Shown here: one piece after another, positions 15,969 to 24,114 of the stretch
Layout: each line of letters begins with the position of its first letter
How positions within the stretch are numbered: position 1 is the stretch's first letter
Assembly (NCBI GenBank): GCA_965370495.1
Contig: CBDUUV010000024.1
Span: forward strand, 1 to 26,588
DNA: 26,588 bases
Reading direction: 5' to 3'
DNA from: Krumholzibacterium sp965370495
Lineage (GTDB): Bacteria; Krumholzibacteriota; Krumholzibacteriia; Krumholzibacteriales; Krumholzibacteriaceae
Position numbers and translations under genes: made by a program
The notes under the pieces: generated by a model
What the model saw: only the letters and a program-made list of their open reading frames with translations
Told to the model about the DNA's origin: nothing
The model's database searches: none

Positions 15969-16931
15969 ATGAGTAAAAGCCGGGTAATACTGAGATCCGT
16001 CAGGGACAGATCCCTTGACGATGTTATTTTTGAGATATTCACCTTCTGCGGGGCCGGAGAATCGATCAAATCGGGGACAAAGGTCCTGATCAAGCCCAAT
16101 TACTGTACGGAACGCAAGGAAATGATACATACGGCCAACACATCGTTCGGTCTGGTGGAGTCGGTAGTGAAGCATTTGAAGGACCTCACCGCCGATATCA
16201 CGATCTGTGAGTCTGACGGTGCCCGTTATAATGTCGAAGAAGCATATGAGAGCAACGGTGTTTACGATCTTGTAAAGAAATATGATATTAAGGCGGTCAA
16301 CTTAAGCCGTGACGAAAAGGTCTGGCTCGATAGCAGGCATGTGAAGACGTGGGATTTTGCAAAGACATTTATCGAAACAGATTATTTTATTACATTGCCG
16401 GCGCTGAAGGTGCACGCGACCACAGTTTTTACCGGAGCGCTGAAGAATCAGTGGGGGTGCGTGCCGAGAAGGGACAGGCTGATCTGGCACAAGTACATGC
16501 CCGAAATGCTGGCCGATATCGCTAAACTGACTCCTCCGCGTATGACGATAATGGACGGCATCATCGGTATGCAGGGCAGGGGCCCGATCAACGGGTATCC
16601 GATAAATGCCGGTGTGGTCCTCGGGAGCACCGATCCCGTTGCGCTTGACGCGACGGGGATGAGGTTTATCGGCCTTGAACCGGCTACTTCGGAGATCGTG
16701 CGGGTGGTGGCTGAGAGCGGGGTAGGGAAGATAGCCAGCGGCGATATCGAAATCGACGGCGATTTCGAGAAGCTGAAGGTCCGTGTGGAGTTTGCGAGGG
16801 AAGACTGGGCTATCAAGCTGCTCAACCTGCTGTCGCGCTCGGAGTTCATCACACAGAAGATCATCATGAACGATGCCTTGTTCTATCCTATCCGGAAAAT
16901 GGTCATCAATCTGCGCAAACTGATAAATTAA
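15969..16931 (+). CDS. DUF362-family protein
   Basis: This is a 320-residue protein of the DUF362 type. Family features are the KVLIKPN block (38-44), a DxxH-like GLVESVVKHL helix near 60-70, an ESDGARYNVEE segment, and the LPALKVHATTVFTGALKNQWGCVP block (about 143-166), with TDPVALDATGM near 225-235. It has no 4Fe-4S CxxCxxC motif, so it is the short, cluster-free form of the family; longer members carry a ferredoxin domain. The biochemical role is unsettled. GGGGTGAG sits six bases before the ATG. It is 91 bases after the methyltransferase and 104 before the flippase. DUF362 genes do occur in exopolysaccharide loci, so a glycan role is possible but unproven. Confidence 0.88.
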   Translation: MSKSRVILRSVRDRSLDDVIFEIFTFCGAGESIKSGTKVLIKPNYCTERKEMIHTANTSFGLVESVVKHLKDLTADITICESDGARYNVEEAYESNGVYDLVKKYDIKAVNLSRDEKVWLDSRHVKTWDFAKTFIETDYFITLPALKVHATTVFTGALKNQWGCVPRRDRLIWHKYMPEMLADIAKLTPPRMTIMDGIIGMQGRGPINGYPINAGVVLGSTDPVALDATGMRFIGLEPATSEIVRVVAESGVGKIASGDIEIDGDFEKLKVRVEFAREDWAIKLLNLLSRSEFITQKIIMNDALFYPIRKMVINLRKLIN

Positions 16932-17035
16932 GCGGTTGTTATCAGGGGACAGTAACTGAATCACCCGGCAATCGGAAAGATTCGACAGAAGGAGACGGGT
17001 GGCGCGGGCGAGCATGTATTTCCCCGGAGTGCTGA

Positions 17036-18337
17036 ATGAATATCTTCGATAAAATCAAATCCTGGTTGCAGGATCTGACCCGCCGCGAAAGCATCCGGCA
17101 GCTTGGATTTATCTATTCGAGCAGAATGGTTACGGCGGCGATGCGTTTTATCGTGAGTATCGTCGTAGCCCGTACCCTGGGCGCACAGCGCCTCGGTGTC
17201 CTGACGATAGCGGCTGTTTTCATGGGGATATTTGAAAAACTCCTCGAGATGGGTCTTACAACCACGATGGTCAGGAAGATGTCGCTGCACGTGTCAAGGG
17301 GCGAGATTGACGAATCGGTCGTGATGTTCAGGAAAATATACGTGTTCAAGCTGACGATCGCGGCAGTTTTTGTAGTGTTTGCCTGGTTTCTTGCTCCATG
17401 GATAGCGGTCAGGTTCTACGGAAACCCGGAATTGGTCATACCTCTGAGGATCGCGGCAGCAGGCGCTCTCATATGGAATGTATGGAACCAGCTCGATGCT
17501 GTGCTTCGGGCCATGGAGAAATTCAAAGAGATAGCAATCATCAATATAATCAGCCATCTTGTCCGGACCGGGCTTATCCTGTTTTTCGCCTGGAAAGCGG
17601 TGCTCGGTGTCTCGAACATGCTGGTTTTCAATATCTCGCAGGTCTTTGTCGCTTTTGTCATCACGTCATTTATCATTCCGAAGATTTTTCATACCAGAAA
17701 GACACGGGGAAAGTCCTCTTTGCGGGAGATCTTTGCGTACAGCAAGTGGATGTACATTTTCAGCCTGATATTCATGCTTTTCGACAGGCTCGATGTGCTG
17801 ATGCTCGGATATTTCCGGCAGGAAAGTGAAGTCGGTATCTACGCTGTGGCATTCATGCTTATCAAGCCGTTCGAATTGATACCCGAGACGTTTAACACGG
17901 TCTTTCTGCCCAAGGTCTCGAAATTCACAAGAAAACTCGAGATCTACAGATATTTCAGGGATACTCTCAAGGTCACGGGATTTATCGCCCTGCTCTGTGT
18001 GATTCTCATGTTTGCAGCCGAACCGCTCATACTCACTTTCTACGGGCCTGATTACAGCGAGTCGGTCAGGTTGTTCCAGATACTGGTAGGAGCGTATATT
18101 CTTTTGACGATGCTCAATCCGTTCAATCTTGTCGGGCATTCGCTCAACAAACCCCAGCTCTTTGTAATAATGGTAAGTATTAACCTCGTTCTGAACTTCA
18201 CGGGAAATATAATTTTCATCCCGAAATACGGGGCGCTCGGGGCGGCGATGGTGACGCTCGTATCGAGAGTAATCGGGGGTATCCTTGGTCTCCTCGTACT
18301 GAAAATATATCTCAGCAGATGGAAAGAGGAAAGTTGA
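17036..18337 (+). CDS. Wzx-like polysaccharide flippase (MATE/MVF-type, MOP superfamily)
   Basis: This is a 433-residue inner-membrane protein with about 12-14 hydrophobic segments; the first amphipathic segment and RFIVSIVVARTLGAQRLGVLTIAAVFMGIFE form the opening typical of polysaccharide flippases, and the conserved Arg and Gly-rich loop ARTLGAQRLGV (near 45-55) is the family signature. Late helices contain GALGAAMVTLVSRVIGG (about 398-414). It would move a lipid-linked oligosaccharide to the outer leaflet of the inner membrane. GGAG lies about six bases before the ATG. Its stop codon shares a base with a 12-codon ORF that leads into the next GT4. The pairing of flippase and glycosyltransferases supports a Wzy-dependent pathway for the glycan. 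Confidence 0.94.
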   Translation: MNIFDKIKSWLQDLTRRESIRQLGFIYSSRMVTAAMRFIVSIVVARTLGAQRLGVLTIAAVFMGIFEKLLEMGLTTTMVRKMSLHVSRGEIDESVVMFRKIYVFKLTIAAVFVVFAWFLAPWIAVRFYGNPELVIPLRIAAAGALIWNVWNQLDAVLRAMEKFKEIAIINIISHLVRTGLILFFAWKAVLGVSNMLVFNISQVFVAFVITSFIIPKIFHTRKTRGKSSLREIFAYSKWMYIFSLIFMLFDRLDVLMLGYFRQESEVGIYAVAFMLIKPFELIPETFNTVFLPKVSKFTRKLEIYRYFRDTLKVTGFIALLCVILMFAAEPLILTFYGPDYSESVRLFQILVGAYILLTMLNPFNLVGHSLNKPQLFVIMVSINLVLNFTGNIIFIPKYGALGAAMVTLVSRVIGGILGLLVLKIYLSRWKEES

Positions 18338-18375
18338 TGACTTCAAATCGTGCTGATGTTACTGTGGCGCCATGA
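18337..18375 (+). CDS. 12-codon ORF bridging flippase and glycosyltransferase genes
   Basis: An ATG at 18337 overlaps the flippase stop (TGATG), is preceded by GAGGA with six bases spacing, encodes MTSNRADVTVAP and stops at TGA 18373-18375, which overlaps the ATG of the next gene (ATGA, 18372-18374). The glycosyltransferase start itself has no visible ribosome site, so this reads as a translational coupling leader. Peptide function is not expected. Confidence 0.5.
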   Translation: MTSNRADVTVAP

Positions 18376-19562
18376 AAGTTGTCTGTGTGACAAATCTTTT
18401 TCCCGACTCGACCCGGCCCGGGTTTGCTTCTTTCAACAGGCAGCAGTTGGTCTACCTTTCTGATATTCACGATGTATATGTCATCTGCCCTGTTGCCTGG
18501 CCGCGTATATTGAGCCTGGCGGTGAAAGGGCTCAGGCCCGAACCGCCGGAGGGTTGTACCGGCCTGAAAGTCGTTTACCCCGCTTACTATTACACACCGA
18601 AGATGCTGCGGGATCAGTACTGGCGCTTCTACTATATGTCTGTTATGAAGACTTTCCGCCAGGTGGTAAATGATTTCAAGCCTGACCTCGTCTATGCGAC
18701 ATGGGCGTATCCTGACTGCCGTGCGGCTGCCCGGCTTGCGGAAAAGGCTGGCCTGCCTCTTGTTTCGAGGGTGCATGGAAGCGATATAAACGACTATTTC
18801 AGGCACACGGGAAGAAAACGGTTGATCCTGGAAGGCATGAGAAGATCCGATGCGGTTATTTCGGTCAACGAGAATCTGGCATCGATACTTCGATCCGCAG
18901 GAGTGGCCCCTGAAAAGATACATGTCGTATACAACGGTATCAACCGTGATATTTTCGGGCCTTCGGACAGGGCTGCAGCACGGAAGGAGCTGGGCCTGGA
19001 TCCGGACTTCAGGATGATTCTGTTTGCCGGTAATCTGAAACCGGTGAAGGGGATAGATCTTCTCGTCAAGGCTTTCAGTGGCCTCGAGGATACACGCATC
19101 CATCTTCACATCCTCGGTACAGGCCCGGAGTGGGCCCAGTTGAAGGCAATAGCACAGGTAGAGAGAGTATCCGACAGGGTCTTTTTTCACGGGAACATCA
19201 GGCATGATGATATGAGCATATGGTATAACGCTGCCGACCTGTTCTGCCTGCCCAGCCTGAATGAGGGTACGCCAAATGTCATTCTGGAGGCTCTTGCCTG
19301 CGGATTGCCTGTAGTCGCCTCGGATACAGGCGGTATTCCCGAGATGATCACCCCGGAATCCGGAGCTCTTTTCGAATGCGGAGATTCCCTCAGCCTTCAG
19401 AAAATGCTTGGGGAAAGTTTCGTAACCGACTGGGACAGGGAAAAAATCGATTGTCCAGCGGGGACCTGGGAAAATAACGCCAGGAAACTTTCGGACGTTT
19501 TAGAGCAGGTCTATCATTCGTTTCGGACCGGCATGGATGGCACGCGCCATGCTCGTTCATAG
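18372..19562 (+). CDS. GT4-family glycosyltransferase
   Basis: This is a 396-residue GT-B enzyme. The N-terminal domain has the start FPDSTRPGFASFNRQ (10-24) and RVHGSD (133-138). The C-terminal domain has NGINRDIFGP (188-197), FAGNLKPVKG (218-227), a ILGTGPEW loop (247-254), and the E-x7-E block NEGTPNVILEALACGLPVVASD (297-318), with E298 and E306. Length and domain order match family 4. No membrane helix is seen. It is the last gene of the methyltransferase-DUF362-flippase set; translation probably depends on coupling, as no Shine-Dalgarno is seen just before its ATG. The C-terminal tail (about 385-396) is weakly conserved in appearance. Donor sugar unknown. Confidence 0.94.
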   Translation: MKVVCVTNLFPDSTRPGFASFNRQQLVYLSDIHDVYVICPVAWPRILSLAVKGLRPEPPEGCTGLKVVYPAYYYTPKMLRDQYWRFYYMSVMKTFRQVVNDFKPDLVYATWAYPDCRAAARLAEKAGLPLVSRVHGSDINDYFRHTGRKRLILEGMRRSDAVISVNENLASILRSAGVAPEKIHVVYNGINRDIFGPSDRAAARKELGLDPDFRMILFAGNLKPVKGIDLLVKAFSGLEDTRIHLHILGTGPEWAQLKAIAQVERVSDRVFFHGNIRHDDMSIWYNAADLFCLPSLNEGTPNVILEALACGLPVVASDTGGIPEMITPESGALFECGDSLSLQKMLGESFVTDWDREKIDCPAGTWENNARKLSDVLEQVYHSFRTGMDGTRHARS

Positions 19563-19948
19563 GCAAACAGAACGACTCTTGAGGAAAAACAGCTTATGGA
19601 CCAACAACTTAGAGGATCTCAGGAGAGTAGCATGAGGGGTTACAGGAAATTCCAGGAAACAAAAAGGTACTCGAAGGAAAGAAATTATTTCCGGGGGAGC
19701 TGTGATAGCGGGTTGAACCGTGCAGGTCAAAAAGCAAGATATTTTGCATTTTGCCCACTTGTTGCCAATGGTCTGGAAGCGTTGTATTTTGTCAAAAAGA
19801 GTGTTTCCTCCTGGAATCTGTATATTGAACGAATCTCACAAGACATTCTGAATGATTGCATTTTTATCCTGGGAATGGCTCGGTTGGCATTGACAACAGC
19901 TGTGTCGAATAGTTACATTCCGCTCAATGCACACAAGGGAGGGGCAGA
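19563..19948 (+). other. Intergenic region with a possible promoter
   Basis: This 386-base stretch separates the last GT4 from the secreted protein gene. A 118-codon open frame (19596-19952) fills most of it, but its sequence has no recognisable motif and its composition looks non-coding, so I do not call it a gene. Near its end are promoter-like boxes (next entry). No terminator-like hairpin with a T-run was found. Confidence 0.5.
19890..19919 (+). promoter_or_regulatory. Possible promoter of the secreted FlgD-domain protein
   Basis: TTGACA at 19890-19895 is a perfect -35 box. TACATT at 19914-19919 (four of six) lies 18 bases further and about 29 bases before the start codon. The gene would thus be transcribed alone, ending at the terminator at 21288-21327. 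Confidence 0.35.
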
Positions 19949-21193
19949 ATGAACAGTCGGCGATTTTTCTTCGTATTGAGCCTGGTCATTTTTCTTGGGG
20001 CCGCCAATGCGTCTGCTCAGGAGAATATATCATACAAGGTAACCTGGAATCCTGTCTCTGACCCAGGCGTCAGCCAGATATATATCTATCGGTCTCTCAC
20101 TCTGGAACCAGGTGATTTTATACATGTCGGCACTGTCGGGGTTTCCAGTACGGAGTACAGGGATGATTCCGGCCTTGCAGCAGGTGTTCGATATTACTAC
20201 AGGCTCAAGTCGAGAAATGCCGCAAGTGTCCTCAGTGGATTCTCCGAGGTCGTTTCGGCTATGACGATTGTACCTTCCTGTTCCGAAGAGATCAAGGCTG
20301 AGTGCCGCGTCAATTCCGCAACGTCGACCGGAGGCTCCAGCTGGCAGATCAACTGGATTACTGAACAACTTTCAACTGGAGAGCTCGAATACTGGAAGAT
20401 GGGCACAACGGCCTATCAGGTGAGTGATCCTGTAACTGTTCCCGGAACAGATCATCAGACCGGCATCTACGGGCTCGATGACGACAGTATATATTTTATT
20501 CATGCGACAGCTTACGATGAGTCGCATCTGAACATGACGATATCATTTGATTTTACATTTGCTACTTCGACCGGCGTCGAGGAAATTGAATTTGTCCTTG
20601 ATCCCGGCTCGGTCACTGTGGAAGAGGGCAGGACAGCCGAATTCGAAGTGAGGCTGAGCAGTGTGCCTGCCGGTGATGTCGAAGTGTCGGTTTCACGGAT
20701 CAGCGGCGACAGTGATATCGAAGTCGAATCGGGAGCCGCGTTGGTTTTTACTCCCCACGACTGGTATATCCCGCGGGCAGTCATTCTTTCTGCCAGCGAA
20801 GATGTGGATGAGATCCATGGCGAAGCGATCATACGAATCAGTTCGGTATCCGGCCCGGCCGTGGCTGATGCCAATCTCATCGCAACAGAGGAAGACAACG
20901 ATACGGGTGCGAACAATACACTTGCCTCGGCGATCGTTGCTATTTACCCGATGCCTTATCAGCCTGCAAGCGGTACAATGACAATAGGCAATCTTCCGAA
21001 CAGCGGGAATATCGGCATATACGATTTGCGGGGACAGAAAGTATGGGATGAATCATGGGAAGGATCCACAACACTCAACTGGACTGGTGTCAATAACAGT
21101 GGAGAGGGTGTTGCGAGCGGCCGGTATTTCGTCGTGATAAGTAATCTTGATGGCCGGGTTTCCGAGAAAAGGGTCATCCTGGTAGTGAATTAA
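19949..21193 (+). CDS. Secreted FN3/Calx-beta-like protein with C-terminal FlgD-like Ig domain
   Basis: This is a 414-residue exported protein. A signal peptide (MNSRRFF, hydrophobic to about 18, ANASAQ cleavage region) precedes a fibronectin type III-like domain (about 27-110, with YYYRLKSRN), a second FN3-like domain (about 115-207), a Calx-beta-like domain (about 212-315: VEEGRTAEFEVRLS, then a D-rich end), and a C-terminal domain (about 327-414) with GNIGIYDLRGQKVWD, WTGVNNSGEGVASGRYFV and a final basic strand. That last domain is the FlgD-like fold that in FCB bacteria often ends surface and type IX-like secreted proteins. GGGAGG precedes the ATG. It is flanked by its own promoter-like boxes and terminator. 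It may be a surface adhesin or matrix protein; no enzyme motif is seen. Confidence 0.88.
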   Translation: MNSRRFFFVLSLVIFLGAANASAQENISYKVTWNPVSDPGVSQIYIYRSLTLEPGDFIHVGTVGVSSTEYRDDSGLAAGVRYYYRLKSRNAASVLSGFSEVVSAMTIVPSCSEEIKAECRVNSATSTGGSSWQINWITEQLSTGELEYWKMGTTAYQVSDPVTVPGTDHQTGIYGLDDDSIYFIHATAYDESHLNMTISFDFTFATSTGVEEIEFVLDPGSVTVEEGRTAEFEVRLSSVPAGDVEVSVSRISGDSDIEVESGAALVFTPHDWYIPRAVILSASEDVDEIHGEAIIRISSVSGPAVADANLIATEEDNDTGANNTLASAIVAIYPMPYQPASGTMTIGNLPNSGNIGIYDLRGQKVWDESWEGSTTLNWTGVNNSGEGVASGRYFVVISNLDGRVSEKRVILVVN

Positions 21194-21287
21194 CAGAGAT
21201 TCATCTGGCGTAGCGGAGTTTTAATTCTGGCCATGCTGGATGAACGGAATAAATATTGAGCTTCGTTCGATTGCGAAGACCGGCCGT

Positions 21288-21327
21288 GGAGGCAGTCCTG
21301 TGAGTGGGGGTTGCCTCCCGGTTTTTT
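21288..21327 (+). terminator. Rho-independent terminator
   Basis: GGAGGCA (21288-21294) pairs with TGCCTCC (21312-21318), a seven-pair stem with a 17-base loop, followed by CGG and six T bases (21322-21327). It lies 95 bases after the stop of the secreted protein gene and faces it. A second small hairpin, CTTCG...CGAAG, lies at about 21261-21277. Confidence 0.75.
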
Positions 21328-21392
21328 CAGAGCAAACCCCATGATTGGACAGCAGGGTAAATGTTGGTACGATCCCGGAATTGACGGAAAAG

Positions 21393-22475
21393 CTATCTTA
21401 TTACGAGCTTGTAATCGAACAGTTCCGCGACCGGACTGTTGTTTCCGTCGTTGAGGGCATAGACGACATTTGCCATCTCACGTGCAGTGACGTAGTAGAG
21501 AATATATTCGTTTCCGTCATTGAATTTGTTCTCGAGTATACTGAACCCTTCTGCTGTTTCGTCACCAAGGAGCATAGCGGTATTCCCGGGCTTGGCCCCG
21601 TGCGTATGTACCTTGATGAATACGATGTCTTCTCTGCCCTTTACGGATACACCGGTATCGACCCAGAGTTTGATTCTGCCGCTGGTAAGAGGATTAGTCA
21701 GGCTGATATCACTATTCTCGATACCCGGAAAGATGCCGCGGGACCTTTTGTGCCAGTTCAACGTCAGTGGCCCCTGGATAAGAAGCAGGTCGCCTGATCC
21801 CTTGCCGGAGAATACGACATCTCTCCCTGTGTCGTGCGATTTTGGACGGGTGGGATCATCGTCTGCGAAATATATCGAATTGATCTTGGCTGTCTGTCCA
21901 TCAGCCGGGGCGCAGGGCAGTGTGAAATCCGCGTAGCATCCGGTCTCGCGAAGGAGGCTGATTTCGTTGTTCAGTCCACACCAGCGGCCGTCTTTCCTGG
22001 AGTTGTCAAGCGCCCAGTTGCCGTGCACAAAACCGTACATGACCTTTTCCGTATCGCGGTCCCTGGGGAGTATACCGTGGCTGGAAAGCTGCTCCTTGAA
22101 TCTCTCTATCTTTTCGACGAATCCCTTCTCCGTGTCGTTGTCATGGTGTATGTGTATCTCGATCTCGCCGAACCCCCTGCGGCAATGCCCGGCAAGGAGA
22201 TCGATGACCCGTTGATCATACTGTTCCTGGGGAAAAAAATATGTGTGTTGAGGGCAGCGTCCGTTACTGTCAGTATGCGATGAGTATCTGTTCTCGTAAC
22301 CTTTTATCCAGTTTTTGACCCGTTCTATCTGAAGCTCTACCGGATCTCCCGGCTTCTGCTCCGGCTCGAAATGATCCGCGAAAGCAAACAGGATCTTGAC
22401 AGGCCGGCCGGGTCTGCGGCGGCTCAGCCTCTGCCTCAGGTATTCGGGGAACCATATATGAGTGTCTTTGAACAG
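21393..22475 (-). CDS. Conserved polysaccharide-locus protein, deacetylase-like, with no canonical start
   Basis: The reading frame is open from a stop at 22515 to TGA at 21393, yet has no ATG, GTG or TTG before an internal ATG at 22040. The protein clearly begins much earlier: residues before 22040 include FAFADHFEP (30-38) and EIHIHHDND (106-114), which look conserved. A CTG at 22475 is the best start, with AAGGAG eight bases before it, giving 360 residues. Other blocks: VHGNWALDNS (150-159), RWCGLNNEI (164-172) and KVHTHG (288-293). The D34/H35, H108-H111 and H290/H292 pattern suggests a metal-dependent NodB-like deacetylase or related fold, by inference. I recall similar hypothetical proteins in other polysaccharide loci but no named family. 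It begins 16 bases after the ligase stop, so the two are one operon. No signal peptide. Confidence 0.82.
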   Translation of the reverse strand: MFKDTHIWFPEYLRQRLSRRRPGRPVKILFAFADHFEPEQKPGDPVELQIERVKNWIKGYENRYSSHTDSNGRCPQHTYFFPQEQYDQRVIDLLAGHCRRGFGEIEIHIHHDNDTEKGFVEKIERFKEQLSSHGILPRDRDTEKVMYGFVHGNWALDNSRKDGRWCGLNNEISLLRETGCYADFTLPCAPADGQTAKINSIYFADDDPTRPKSHDTGRDVVFSGKGSGDLLLIQGPLTLNWHKRSRGIFPGIENSDISLTNPLTSGRIKLWVDTGVSVKGREDIVFIKVHTHGAKPGNTAMLLGDETAEGFSILENKFNDGNEYILYYVTAREMANVVYALNDGNNSPVAELFDYKLVIR

Positions 22476-22483
22476 TTTTCCAT

Positions 22484-22489
22484 CTCCTT
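22484..22489 (-). promoter_or_regulatory. Ribosome binding site in front of a CTG start
   Basis: AAGGAG on the minus strand, eight bases before CTG at 22475. A closer ATG (22483-22481) touches the site and is out of frame, ending after 15 codons. Confidence 0.6.
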
Positions 22490-22491
22490 GC

Positions 22492-23865
22492 CTATAGTAG
22501 TACCAGTATTTTGATCAGTACGATAAGGCCGATCATAAAGACGAGTGTCGAGAGGAGCAGGCTCCTGGAAAAGAGGGGAAATTTATAGTCAAACCGCTGC
22601 CTGGAGAACAGTGACAGAAGCGTGCACAGGCCAAGTATGATGTACAGAACTTCGTTGTAAGCTCGGGAAAGAAAAAAAGCTGAAACAAAAAATCCTGAGA
22701 TGGAAATCTGCAGTACTTCACCAAAATGGGCAAAAGAGGTGTCCCTGCCATATTTTTGAACGAGTATCATCTCGCGGAATGATGATACGATCAATAAAAG
22801 CCAGACATACAGTCCGGCCAGGCCGAGTTCCGACATGCAGAGTACTACCGAGTTGTGCGCCGTCAGATGATGATATTCCGTGAAATTGTGGTACCCTATA
22901 CCGAGAACAGGACGCCAGATGAGAAGATTGAGCCCGGTACCCCAGGCGTCTATCCTCCCGCTGGCCGATGCCTCATCGATCGACATTTCGGACATTCGGC
23001 TGGGGCCGATAGCCAGGGCCGCGGCGCTGATCAAGACGCCGATCACCAGTCCCTTGACAAGCCCGATCCTCTTGCAGAGAAAAAACACCAATATCGCCAG
23101 CAGGCCGACAAATGTGCCTCGGGAGTTTGTCAGGTAGAGGGCATATATCAGGATAAGCGATGAAAATCCCCAGAGGGACCTTTTGAGCAGCCTTTTCTTT
23201 TTGTCGAGAAAATTCAATACGGCTACGGGCGTAAAAGCAAGGATAGTGAGCCCAAGGTCGTTAGGATCGGAGAATATTCCAATCCACCTGATTCGCCCCT
23301 CGTGCATCGTTTGTCCTGCTATGTCAAAACCGCGTATGTGTTGCAGGATGCCGTTCAGTGAGAGAAACATTGTCATGAAGAACAGGAGGTAAATAGATTT
23401 CTTGAGATGATCGTAATTGTCGGTCAGGTTGATGATCATCAGGAAAAGGAGGAAGATCGGGAGGAAATCACTGAAAGCAGCCTGCGTGCCGGTAAGGTAT
23501 CCGGGCTGAAGCTGGCTCAGGATAATCAGGAGAAAAAATACGAACATGAAAATCCCCTGCCGCGTATTGATCAGTATTAAAGTCTTTTTCCTGACGGTGC
23601 TGTGCAGGATCAGTGTTCCCAGCAGCAGGAATGCAAGGGCCAGCATTATCGGTTTTTCCTGGAGCGCCGGAATGAATTCCTGAGGACGCAGGTAGGTGAG
23701 GATCAGATAGAGGAGAAGGCCCTGGAAAGGTTTGAAGAACACTACAACCGCTACGATGCCACCCGCGAATACGGCCAGCGCGATTTTTACCGAAACAAGC
23801 ATAAGCGCGATCGAGATGAGCGCGAATACAGTTGTTACTATGGGCACTATCCCTTTGTTTCTCAT
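22492..23865 (-). CDS. O-antigen ligase/polymerase-like membrane protein (Wzy_C family)
   Basis: This is a 457-residue inner-membrane protein with about 11-12 hydrophobic segments. The early YLRPQEFIP motif (58-66) and the large periplasmic loop with GIGYHNF and TAHNSVVLCMSELGLAGLYVWLL (near 320-360) match the Wzy_C/O-antigen-ligase superfamily; NSRGTFVG (about 248-255) carries the conserved Arg. It would polymerise or transfer the lipid-linked glycan on the periplasmic side. It resembles the putative O-glycosylation ligases of exosortase-A loci. The ATG at 23865 has no good ribosome site (the upstream bases read CTCCTC instead), so translation initiation is unusual or the start is elsewhere. 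It is divergent from the hydrolase gene and upstream of the CTG-start gene. Confidence 0.93.
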   Translation of the reverse strand: MRNKGIVPIVTTVFALISIALMLVSVKIALAVFAGGIVAVVVFFKPFQGLLLYLILTYLRPQEFIPALQEKPIMLALAFLLLGTLILHSTVRKKTLILINTRQGIFMFVFFLLIILSQLQPGYLTGTQAAFSDFLPIFLLFLMIINLTDNYDHLKKSIYLLFFMTMFLSLNGILQHIRGFDIAGQTMHEGRIRWIGIFSDPNDLGLTILAFTPVAVLNFLDKKKRLLKRSLWGFSSLILIYALYLTNSRGTFVGLLAILVFFLCKRIGLVKGLVIGVLISAAALAIGPSRMSEMSIDEASASGRIDAWGTGLNLLIWRPVLGIGYHNFTEYHHLTAHNSVVLCMSELGLAGLYVWLLLIVSSFREMILVQKYGRDTSFAHFGEVLQISISGFFVSAFFLSRAYNEVLYIILGLCTLLSLFSRQRFDYKFPLFSRSLLLSTLVFMIGLIVLIKILVLL

Positions 23866-24114
23866 AGGTAGAGGAGTGTATTTTATTAGGGCCGTGATCG
23901 CAATTGATATTTATACATGGTATGAAAATGATCCGGAGATGTTTTGAAAGATCCCGGGGCATATCCTGAAAACCCGGCCATAATATTCTGAAGATCTTTT
24001 GAACAACCATCTTTTTCAAATTGAAGAAATATCCAATTGCTGGTATTTTTCTTGCAAGTTTTCCGAAAGAACTATTTTATTCGATTCTTATATACACATG
24101 CCGAAGATGCTGTT

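Noticed and set aside
18312..19205. Minus-strand open frame (297 codons) opposite a GT4 gene
   Set aside because: Shadow of the GT4 reading frame; rich in His/Arg with no domain pattern.
19880..19905. Sigma-54 promoter near TGGCATTGACAACAGC
   Set aside because: The TTGC element at the required distance is missing; the TTGACA box suggests a sigma-70 type instead.
19596..19952. 118-codon open frame before the secreted protein gene, overlapping its ATG by four bases
   Set aside because: No motif, unusual composition, weak ribosome site (GAGGA at 11 bases) and promoter-like boxes lie inside it; treated as intergenic.
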